Assembly (NCBI GenBank): GCA_937967705.1
Contig: CALCJG010000390.1
Span: forward strand, 1-28,773
Direction of reading: 5' to 3'
Source: an uncultured Spirochaetia bacterium
GTDB taxonomy: Bacteria; Spirochaetota; UBA4802; JAGODF01
Length of the DNA: 28,773 nucleotides
Under the pieces are notes generated by a model that was not told where the DNA came from, ran no database searches, and saw only the letters and a program-made list of their open reading frames with translations. Positions 1 through 7,996 of the stretch are shown here, one piece after another. The first letter of the stretch is position 1, and each line of letters opens with the position of its first letter. Made by a program: the position numbers and the translations under genes.

Positions 1-2
1 AA

Positions 3-68
3 TTTCTGTACAAGAGGGTTGAGCTCAACGGGGAAGTTTCTCACAGGGTGATGGGAATCAAGCTCTAA
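3..68 (+). CDS. C-terminal tail of an unknown protein (5' end outside window)
   Basis: Of the three plus-strand frames at the left edge, this one stays open longest and ends at TAA (66-68). It would encode about 21 residues ending in HRVMGIKL. The other two frames stop earlier or at a similar point, so support is only the open frame, the natural-looking composition and the hairpin about 40 bases downstream. No family can be named from so short a piece. Confidence 0.3.
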   Translation, partial: FLYKRVELNGEVSHRVMGIKL

Positions 69-108
69 TTCGCAACGCAGAGAAAGAAAATGTTTTCAAT
101 CCTTATTT

Positions 109-139
109 CCCCTTCTGCCACTTTTGGTGGCATAAGGGG
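109..139. terminator. Strong 13-bp hairpin, possible terminator or leader structure
   Basis: Arms 109-121 and 127-139 pair at 12 of 13 positions around the five-base loop TTTTG. It lies 40 bases after the stop of the left-edge frame. No T-run follows on either strand, so it is not a textbook intrinsic terminator. It could stabilise an mRNA 3' end, act as a Rho-assisted stop or be a leader structure. Confidence 0.4.
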
Positions 140-185
140 TGCGGCAGATATTGGCATATTTAGTGGAGAACATTCCCATTATTTA

Positions 186-214
186 TTGACATTTCATGTA
201 ATATTTAGTAAGAC
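186..214 (+). promoter_or_regulatory. Candidate promoter upstream of the multi-PAS gene
   Basis: A perfect TTGACA (186-191) is followed after 17 bases by TAAGAC (209-214), a weak -10. It lies about 85 bases ahead of the ATG at 298 and upstream of the AGGAGG at 221-226. Only the -35 is convincing. Confidence 0.35.
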
Positions 215-297
215 AACATCAGGAGGGTGATTTGATTACCCGGTTTGATCAGGGTTCGGCAGTTCAATGATAACATATCATAGCCTTTCTTGGATAT

Positions 298-2877
298 ATG
301 ATGAACTTCAAGGATAACCTGCTTGAAAAGCTGATTCAGTTTTTCGGAAATCGAGAGGCCGTTCCGGAGGAATTATTATCTCTTTGCGAGACCTCGGACG
401 AGGGCAGGGGTTATCCCATAGGGGATTCCTTCAACCTTTCTGAAGGAATTCTCCTGACCGGTCTAAGGGAAACTGTTTTCAACGTTTTCTTTACGTTGGA
501 TGAAACTTTTCATTTTACCTACCTGTCTCCATCCTCCACGGCTATCTTCGGTTATGCCCCCGAAGAACTTCTTCAGAAACCCCTATCAACCTTACTCCCC
601 GAAGGGAATACGAAAGGGATCTATAATACCCTGGATCAGGTACTCCGGGATGGGGTCATGCAGGTCGTTGCCGAGGACGTTAAGCGTCATGACGGGAATC
701 TCTGCCATTTCGAATTCAACCTTTTTCCGATATACGAACATGATGTAATCAGTGGAATTGAATGCATGGCAAGGGATATTACGCATCGGAAAAGGGTGGA
801 AGATGATCTCTTGAAAAGCCGCGAGCTTCTGAGAGTTCTGAGTGAAAACAGCTCCGATGTCATCACAATCATTGATATCAACGGCAACATCCTCTTCGAG
901 AGCCCTTCGCTGCAGCGCCAGTACGGGTTCCTCCCGAAAGAGCTCGTCGGTCAGAATGCCTTTACCTATGTTGATCCCGAAGACATGCCTAAGGTTATTG
1001 AAACTTTTCGAGAAATCCTTACCCATCAGGGAGTAACCTATTCCGGCGATTTGCGTCTTAAACACAAAAATGGCTCCATGAAATACACCCACATAAGGGC
1101 TATCAACCTTCTCAAAGAACCCCTTATCAAGGGCATACTTCTCATTTATAATGATATCACAGACTATAAAAACGTCATTAACCATTTGAGGGACAGTGAA
1201 GCTCGATACCGTACCCTCGTGGAACAGGCCAACGATGCTATAGCCATACTCCAGGATAACCGTATCAAGTATGTCAACCCCCGATTTCTTACCTTGCTTG
1301 ACAGGAATGAGGATCAGCTTCTGGAACACCGTCTCATCGAATTCGTTCATCCCGATGACTTGGGTTATTTCAAAACATTGGGTAAAAAACAGATGCTGGG
1401 GGAGGCTATTCCTTCCATCATTGAAATAGCTCTGCATACCGGGAAGGGTATTAAAATCGACGTTGAGATCAATCTGAGTCATATCCCCTATTCCAGCAAT
1501 ACTGCGGATCTGGTCATACTTCGCGATATCACCGAGAGAAGAAAAACAGAACACGAGATACGTGATGCCTATCAGCTGCACAAGTTTTTAAATGACAATA
1601 TATCCGATGTCGTTCTGGTTTTTGAACTTCTCACGATGCGGTTTTCGTTTATAACACCCTCTCTTTCAGATCTCCTGGGATATTCATTGGATGAAGCCAT
1701 GAATATGAACCCGGAGGATTTCCTGCCCCCTTATTCGCGAAATGAGCTCAGTAAACGCATTGAGACTCTCCTTCATGGTTATGAAACGCATGCGGGCATG
1801 AAGGAAAAACTAATATCAGCAATGGATCTCGAACTATGTAAAAAAGACGGAACCCTGATATGGATAGAATTGAAAGCCAGACTACTGAAAAACAACGAAG
1901 GGAAGTTTTCGAAGATTCTTGCCGTGGTTCGTGATATTTCGGAAAGGAAACGTATTGAAAACGAACTGAAAAAAAGTGAGGAGCATTTAAGACTCTTAAT
2001 TGAAACATCCACTGACATCATCTATAGGATGGATAACAATGGCTTTTTTACCTACATCAGTCCCCGTTTTACGGAGATATCCGGCCATCCGGTAGATGAA
2101 CTTCTTTCAAAACACTATTCCGAATTTATCATACCCGATGAGGTTCCGAACCTTCAGAACTTCATCCGCAGCAGATCCTCCCGCGATGATAACAGTCTCA
2201 TTGAGATATCCTTCTGTCTTCCGAATGAACCCCCGATCCCCCTGGAACTGAACCTCACTCCCATGTTCGGTCCTAATAACCAACCATTGGGAATTCTTGG
2301 TATAGCCCGGGATATAAGAGGCAGGAAACGGTCGGAGAGGGAGCTTCAGGAAACCAACCTCCTTTTCCGCCTTCTCGCTGAGAATTCAGCCGATGTCATC
2401 TGGACCCTGGACCTGAACTTCCACCCGCTGTACATCAGCCCTTCGTGTTTTCCCATGACAGGATATTCGGTTGAAGAGATATCCTCTCTGAAAATTGAGA
2501 AACTTCTTCCCGGCAAATCCCTGGAGCAGGGAATTGAAATCTTTCAAAATGAGATGCTTCTCGAACAATCCGGGACTGCCGATCCCTCGAGGACACGAAC
2601 CTGGGAGCTTGAGTTTATTCGAAAAGACGGAACTCTGATTAACATTGAAGCAAACATGCGTTTTATTCGTGATAAAACCGGGAAGTCTATCGGTTTCGTC
2701 GGCATTTCAAGGGATATAACCGAAAGAGTCAGGACCGAACAGGCCCTGAAGGCCAGGGAGGAAAAATATCGTTTCATTCTCGAACCCATTCAGGACGGAT
2801 ATTATGAAAGTTCCTTCGACGGAACGATCAGCTATGTAAACCAATCCTTCTGCGATATCGTCGGTTACCCCCCCTGA
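298..2877 (+). CDS. Multi-PAS sensor, N-terminal part (frame broken at C7 run)
   Basis: This is the 5' part of a long cytoplasmic signal sensor; no membrane segment or signal peptide is visible. It holds about six complete PAS/PAC units at residues near 55-170, 172-293, 298-420, 425-555, 557-680 and 682-810, most ending in a DITxR-like PAC motif, plus the first half of a seventh. The frame stops at TGA 2875-2877 directly after seven C (2868-2874). Reading six C instead continues as PPEELIGQ, a normal PAS sequence, and joins the frame to 5554, giving about 1751 residues in all. The ATG at 298 (a second at 301) has no Shine-Dalgarno, and stops at 268 and 271 rule out a longer start. PAS ligands cannot be predicted. 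Confidence 0.85.
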   Translation: MMNFKDNLLEKLIQFFGNREAVPEELLSLCETSDEGRGYPIGDSFNLSEGILLTGLRETVFNVFFTLDETFHFTYLSPSSTAIFGYAPEELLQKPLSTLLPEGNTKGIYNTLDQVLRDGVMQVVAEDVKRHDGNLCHFEFNLFPIYEHDVISGIECMARDITHRKRVEDDLLKSRELLRVLSENSSDVITIIDINGNILFESPSLQRQYGFLPKELVGQNAFTYVDPEDMPKVIETFREILTHQGVTYSGDLRLKHKNGSMKYTHIRAINLLKEPLIKGILLIYNDITDYKNVINHLRDSEARYRTLVEQANDAIAILQDNRIKYVNPRFLTLLDRNEDQLLEHRLIEFVHPDDLGYFKTLGKKQMLGEAIPSIIEIALHTGKGIKIDVEINLSHIPYSSNTADLVILRDITERRKTEHEIRDAYQLHKFLNDNISDVVLVFELLTMRFSFITPSLSDLLGYSLDEAMNMNPEDFLPPYSRNELSKRIETLLHGYETHAGMKEKLISAMDLELCKKDGTLIWIELKARLLKNNEGKFSKILAVVRDISERKRIENELKKSEEHLRLLIETSTDIIYRMDNNGFFTYISPRFTEISGHPVDELLSKHYSEFIIPDEVPNLQNFIRSRSSRDDNSLIEISFCLPNEPPIPLELNLTPMFGPNNQPLGILGIARDIRGRKRSERELQETNLLFRLLAENSADVIWTLDLNFHPLYISPSCFPMTGYSVEEISSLKIEKLLPGKSLEQGIEIFQNEMLLEQSGTADPSRTRTWELEFIRKDGTLINIEANMRFIRDKTGKSIGFVGISRDITERVRTEQALKAREEKYRFILEPIQDGYYESSFDGTISYVNQSFCDIVGYPP
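2868..2874 (+). other. C7 homopolymer at the frame break
   Basis: Seven consecutive C follow GGTTA and are followed by TGA. Removing one C restores a continuous PAS domain across the break. The tract could be a sequencing or assembly error, a real inactivating insertion, or a slippage site. Confidence 0.9.
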
Positions 2878-5554
2878 AGAGCTCATCGGTCAAAGATATA
2901 ATCTATTGTTAGATGAGGAAAATAAAAGGCTTGTTTACAACTGGTTCCACAAGGTGTATAAAAAGGGAAAACCCTTATATCTTCCTCAAGCCCAGCTGAT
3001 TCGCAAGGACGGTGAAAAAATCTTTTGCGACGCATCCATAGCTATCAATATCAATGATCTTGGTCAACGAATCGGTTTTTGCGGAATCGTCAGGAATATT
3101 ACTGACAAGGTTAACCAGGAAACCGCTCTGATGGAGAGCGAGCGGAAATATAGAACCATACTAGCCAGGATGGTGGATGGGTATTATGAAGTAGATCTAT
3201 ACGGCCGATGCATCAATTTCAACGATAAATTTTGCCAACTCGTCGGCCTTCATCCCCAGGATATTAGAGGTCGCAGTTACAAGGATTTTATTTCGAAAAA
3301 AGATGTGATCAGCGTAAAAAATTCCTTCCATGACATCGTCCTCACAGGAAAACCGATCGCTATTACACTCAGCAGATTCCTTCACAGGGATGGAGATAAA
3401 ATTTCGGAAAGATTCGGCGAGGGCTCGGCATCACCCATGTACGACCCCAAAGGCAAGATCATAGGATTTTACGGGATCATCCGCGATGTTACAGACCGCA
3501 TCCGTTACCAGGAAGCCATACGGGAGAGTGAAAACCGGTTCAGGTCCATTCTCGAAACCATCGAGGACGGATACTTCGAAGTAAACAACCAGGGCGATTT
3601 TACCTTCGTGAATGCTTCCATGTCACGCCTTCTGGGCTACAGCATGGAGGAACTTGTCGGAATGAACAATCGTCAATATATGGACGAGTCTAATGCCAGT
3701 AAGATATATTCTATCTTCAACAAGGTCCATCACAGCGGTGTCCCGCAGACCAGCTTTTCCTGGCAAGTAACCCGCAAAGACGGAGAGAAACGCTACCTGG
3801 AAAGCTCGGTTTCCCTGCGTCAGGATGTTAATGGGGATAAAATCGGTTTCAGCGGCATCGTTCGTGATATTACAGACCGTTTGAGATACTATGAGAAGAT
3901 GTCTCTCCTCAATGAATGTTTCGTCAGTTTCGGAATTTCTCCTCTGGAAAACATTAATCTCCTGACAGAGCTCTGCAGCAAACTCTTTCCGGCCGATATG
4001 GTGCTCTATCATGGGATCAAGGATGACCGCATGCTCAAGGTAAGCTGTTGGAATGTCCCTGATGATGCCGTCACGGAAGACTTTTCTGATAGAAGCCTAT
4101 GCTGTTCCGTTTTTTTCAACAATAACACCGACATGATCCACATCCCTGATCTGGATCAATCTCCCTATGCAGATATCAATCCCTTCATAAAAAGGTTCGG
4201 CATAAAAACTCATGTGGGTGTGGCCGTTCGTTCAGCTTCAGGCTTTATCGGATCACTCTGCCTCCTTTTCAAGAAACCCTTTGTGCTCATGGATGAGGAC
4301 AGGCGCTTTCTGGGAATCATTTCTTCGGCTATCGGAGTCGAAGAAGAGAGAAAGGCCATGGAGGAGTCCCTGCGGACGATAGAGGAGCGGTACCGGATTA
4401 TAACAGACAATGTTTCGGACGTCATCTGGACCATGGATATGAATCTCAAATATACGTTTATTAGTCCTTCGGTTCTCCACTTTTCCGGTTTAACAGCAGA
4501 AGAAGAAATGAATCTGGGTATGGAGAAGGTTCTCACCCCCGATTCCGTGCAAAAGGCCTATAAGTATTATCTTGATGAATTATCAGCTCTGGAAGACGGC
4601 AAGGACAAAGATCCGTTCCGTATGCGCAATCTAGAACTCGAGCAGTACTGCAAGGACGGTTCTCTGATCACCATGGATGTTTCTGTTACATTTATCCGGG
4701 ACGAAGAGAGCCGGCCCATAGGCATTCTCGGTGTATCCCGGAATATAACAGAAAGAAAGAAGATGGAAGAGGCCCTCAGAAAAAGCGAAGAAGATCTCCG
4801 AAGAAGAAATCTCAGCCTGGAAAAGGATTTAAAAACGGCGCAGATCATACAAAAGGCCTTGATATCCGGAAGAACCCATGCCGGTGCCGGCCTTAAAATC
4901 GACTACCGTTACATTCCCCTGGAAGCAATCGGCGGGGATTATTTCGCCATAACAGAACTCAAGGAAGGGGGCACCGGGGTTTTTCTCGGTGATGTCTCCA
5001 ATCATGGTGTTACAGCCGCGTTGTTTCTTTCACTCATCAAGGCCACCACAGACAGAATCTGCCGTAATTTCGCGAAAAATCCCCGTTCCTATATGATAAG
5101 CCTGAACCATGAACTGATCCATAATATGCCCTACAGCTTTCTGACAGCCATATACGGTGTTTTTTATCGTGATGAGCTGTTAAATAAAATGATTTTCCGA
5201 TTTTCGTCAGCGGGGCATCCCTATCCCATCATTTATCATGCCTCAACAGGGGAGGTGCAGGAACTCGTCTCAAGGGGACCCCTCATCGGTATGATTGAAA
5301 ATATAGATACGGAAGAGAAAACCGTAACATTGGAACCGGGGGATCGCATCATACTCTATACCGATGGTATCCCAGAAACGATGAACAGTCAAAGTACACT
5401 GCTTGGTTTCGACCGTCTTCCGGAACTGCTGAAGACTGCAGGATCTCTCCCTATGAATTCAGTCCTTGATCATATCATGCACGAAATAGACTCCTTCCGG
5501 GGAAAAAGGCCTCATGCCGATGATATCGTCATCATCCTTTTTGAAATTGAATAA
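2878..5554 (+). CDS. Multi-PAS/GAF SpoIIE-type phosphatase, C-terminal part
   Basis: This continues the frame broken at 2868-2874. The first possible internal start, TTG 2906, has no ribosome site, so it is probably not a separate gene. Domains in order, numbered from 2906: rest of PAS 7, PAS 8 (about 58-175), PAS 9 (183-305), GAF (310-475), PAS 10 (480-610), a short coiled coil, then a PPM/SpoIIE phosphatase (about 640-880). The phosphatase keeps the metal-binding motifs GGDYF, GDVSNHG, YTDG and a terminal DDIV. RsbU/SpoIIE relatives dephosphorylate STAS anti-anti-sigma proteins, so an output to a partner-switching stress pathway is inferred. No STAS or anti-sigma gene is adjacent. PAS 7, 8 and 9 share a DGYY/F-E opening and look like recent duplications. 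Confidence 0.85.
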
Positions 5555-5647
5555 TCAGCCGTTTTACGCATATTGATGTAATATTAAAAAAATGAAACTT
5601 TTCCCTTCCTAATTACACAAAAAAAACAATTGAAATTAAAGAGCGTG

Positions 5648-5653
5648 TATAAT
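5648..5653 (+). promoter_or_regulatory. Candidate -10 element before the first anchored phospho/sulfo-transferase
   Basis: A perfect TATAAT at 5648-5653 lies about 60 bases ahead of the ATG at 5715. TTGAAA sits only 12 bases upstream of it and nothing good lies at 17, so the -35 is unclear. Confidence 0.4.
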
Positions 5654-5662
5654 ATTGGTCTC

Positions 5663-5680
5663 ACTTCGATTAGTCGAAGT
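5663..5680. promoter_or_regulatory. Perfect 7-bp inverted repeat in the 5' leader
   Basis: ACTTCGA-TTAG-TCGAAGT is a perfect inverted repeat just downstream of the candidate -10 and 34 bases before the start codon. It could be an operator or an RNA hairpin in the leader; no U-run follows. Confidence 0.45.
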
Positions 5681-5714
5681 TAAAGAATATCCTTCGGCTT
5701 CATTGTAAACAATC

Positions 5715-7844
5715 ATGCAATATAAAAGGATGAAATCATTTCTCATAAATAACTATCCCGCCATCGGGGGGATAGTTGTATTCCTGTTTCTTTTTCTCTA
5801 TGGACTGGTCAATAATCTTTCCATGTCCTATATGGGGAACACCAGTGACGAGGTCGTTCGCTATATCTTTACGAACTTTTCAGGTACTATCATCCTCTTT
5901 CTGCTCAGGGTTTTGAGCACATATATGGTTATAGCCCTGCTTATTGGCTTCCTATGTCATGCATTTTTCCTTTCAATAATAAGAATTATGGGGTTGTCGC
6001 CTAGTCGCCTGAAACTCTTTCTCGGCAACGCACTGGCTACCTTTCTTGTTTTTCTCACCTTCTTTCTCCGTGACATCATTCTCTACCCTCAGCTGTACAT
6101 GAACAATTTCTATAATAAGAATTTTATTTTTCAGCATCTCGTTGATTTTCTCACTGATCATGTTTCCCCTTCAGTTTTTACTGTTTTACAGATTGTTCTC
6201 CTCTCTGTTTTTCTCATCACTGTGACTATCGCCCTTTTTAAGGCATACAGGCGAAAAACCGTTATCGGGTTGATCTCTCTTGTCCTCCTGGCAAGCATTG
6301 TCATTCTGGTCAATTATTTTCGTTCGCAGCCGGCTCCCAGAACAAAAAAAACTCCTCCGTCCCTTATTATCTTCGCTTCTGATGCCCTTCGTCCGGATCA
6401 TCTCAGCGGACTGGGATATTCCTATGACACGAGTCCCCATATTGATCGTCTGATAAAGGAAGGAGCTCAATTCTCTCGAACCTACATCGAGGTCCCGCGA
6501 ACATTCCCGTCCTGGATATCATTTCTTACGGGACAGTACTGCTCAACCCACGGGGTCCGTCACATGTTCCCCACTTCCAGGGACATCAACAGAAATTTCT
6601 CCTCTCTTGTAAAACCGTTGCGGGATAAGGGCTACTATACGTCGGTTGTAACGGATTATGCAGGGGATATCTTCAGCCGCGTGGACCTGGGTTTCGAAGT
6701 CATCGATACGCCTTATTTTAATTTCAACTCTGTTCTACGCCAGGCCATCATTGAAAGTCACGCCTTTCTGCTTCCATTCCTGACGAACCGTACAGGTCTT
6801 GAGATATTTCCTGTCCTTAAGGATTCGGCCTATTTTTGCCCACCAGATCTGGTCAGGGAGCGAATTATCAAAAAGATTGAAGCTGCAGGAGATAGACCTT
6901 TTTTTATCACAACATTTTTCTCCTCAACCCACTTCCCCTATGCCCCGCCGTATCCCTATTACAAGCGGTATGCTGTTAAGAATTATCAGGGACCCTACAA
7001 ATACTTCAAGCAGCGGGTGCTTTCACTGGATAGGGAACAGGGGGATGTCATGACCGAGACTGACATCCGGCAGGTGAGAGCCCTCTATGACGGCGGCATC
7101 AGGGCTTTTGATGATGCAGTGGGCGGCGTGATAGACTATCTTGAGAAAAAACGTCTGCTGGATAACACTATCGTCATCGTTCTCTCGGACCATGGTGAAA
7201 ACCTCTATGAGGGTAATCTTGGCATGGGGCACGGGGAACATTTCCGGGGACCCCATACGATCAGGGTTCCCTTTATTCTGCGCTATCCCAAAAGAATACC
7301 CAGAGGGACTGCTTTTAATACTGTATGCCGCCAGGTGGATATCGCCCCAACGCTTCTGGCTCTCTTGGACATGCCAGCCATGCGCGGGATGGAGGGGCGT
7401 TCCCTGCTGCCTCTTCTGCAGGGGAAAAAGCTACCCGAAGTGTTGGCCTTCGGGGAAACCGGCATATGGTTTGACAACAGCATGCGGGAGGATCTCTTCT
7501 TCCAGAAATTACGTATTATGTATCCCGACATCACCAAACTCTCGGAAATTGATTTTCATATGGACAATCAGGTTGTTTTGAACGATTCCTTCAGGGATCT
7601 GATCAATCTGGCCAAGCACCGATACGTCTTTGACGGCCGCTACAAACTGATTTACATGCCCCTCAGGGATCGTGTCGAATATGAACTGTACGATACCCTC
7701 AAGGACCCTGGGGAGAAACGGAACCTGGCAAACACGGATCAGTCGAACCTGAGGCGGTTAAAAGCAGCCCTTTTCCGCTGGTTCGAAAGAAACGGCGACG
7801 TCATTCTCAACAGGGAATACTGCTTTCCGAATTTAAGGTATTAG
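5715..7844 (+). CDS. Membrane-anchored sulfatase/LTA synthase-like enzyme, Thr nucleophile
   Basis: The alkaline-phosphatase superfamily (PF00884-like) is clear. Five hydrophobic segments (about 15-35, 50-95 as two, 100-125, 155-203) resemble the bundle of LtaS/EptA-type transferases and precede an extracytoplasmic catalytic domain. Visible metal-site residues are D223 (ASDALRPDH), D492-H493 (SDHGE) and H506 (GMGHGEH). The nucleophile position reads PRTFPSW, so T263 replaces the Cys/Ser of the sulfatase CxPSR motif. That argues against a formylglycine sulfatase and for a transferase of phosphoglycerol, phosphoethanolamine or similar groups; the true substrate is unknown. The ATG at 5715 has a poor ribosome site. 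The next gene's best start follows its stop by 8 bases, so the two are probably cotranscribed. Confidence 0.85.
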   Translation: MQYKRMKSFLINNYPAIGGIVVFLFLFLYGLVNNLSMSYMGNTSDEVVRYIFTNFSGTIILFLLRVLSTYMVIALLIGFLCHAFFLSIIRIMGLSPSRLKLFLGNALATFLVFLTFFLRDIILYPQLYMNNFYNKNFIFQHLVDFLTDHVSPSVFTVLQIVLLSVFLITVTIALFKAYRRKTVIGLISLVLLASIVILVNYFRSQPAPRTKKTPPSLIIFASDALRPDHLSGLGYSYDTSPHIDRLIKEGAQFSRTYIEVPRTFPSWISFLTGQYCSTHGVRHMFPTSRDINRNFSSLVKPLRDKGYYTSVVTDYAGDIFSRVDLGFEVIDTPYFNFNSVLRQAIIESHAFLLPFLTNRTGLEIFPVLKDSAYFCPPDLVRERIIKKIEAAGDRPFFITTFFSSTHFPYAPPYPYYKRYAVKNYQGPYKYFKQRVLSLDREQGDVMTETDIRQVRALYDGGIRAFDDAVGGVIDYLEKKRLLDNTIVIVLSDHGENLYEGNLGMGHGEHFRGPHTIRVPFILRYPKRIPRGTAFNTVCRQVDIAPTLLALLDMPAMRGMEGRSLLPLLQGKKLPEVLAFGETGIWFDNSMREDLFFQKLRIMYPDITKLSEIDFHMDNQVVLNDSFRDLINLAKHRYVFDGRYKLIYMPLRDRVEYELYDTLKDPGEKRNLANTDQSNLRRLKAALFRWFERNGDVILNREYCFPNLRY

Positions 7845-7852
7845 GAATAGAG

Positions 7853-7996
7853 ATGATCAATATCCGTAAAATCTAGGAAATAATCCTCGAGTCTATCAGG
7901 AAGCACAGGCGGATCATTATCCTATCCCTTGCTCTCGCATCATCCTATTTTCTTCTTTCCTGGTTCCTGGGCTCAATTAATAAACTGCAGCATATC
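7853..7996 (+). other. Interrupted 5' end of the second anchored enzyme (in-frame TAG 7874-7876)
   Basis: ATG 7853 is preceded by AGGA with a six-base gap, the best ribosome site nearby, and is in frame with the following coding region. Its eighth codon is TAG. After the TAG the frame stays open and encodes a basic stretch (ESIRKHRR) and a hydrophobic helix (SLALASSYFLLSWFLG), as expected for the real N-terminus of a membrane protein. There is no ATG, GTG or TTG between the TAG and 7997. The amber is therefore probably a nonsense change or a base error. Confidence 0.65.

Noticed and set aside
592..1581. 329-residue open frame on the minus strand inside the multi-PAS gene
   Set aside because: The plus strand encodes clear PAS domains here; the minus frame has no recognisable domain and is a by-product of codon use.
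2906..5554. Treating the C-terminal PAS-phosphatase part as an independent gene starting at TTG 2906
   Set aside because: No ribosome site, start in the middle of a PAS domain, and an exact one-base repair to the upstream frame.
5715..7844. Calling the first anchored enzyme a sulfatase with formylglycine
   Set aside because: The CxPSR motif is absent and the position holds Thr, which cannot be converted to formylglycine.
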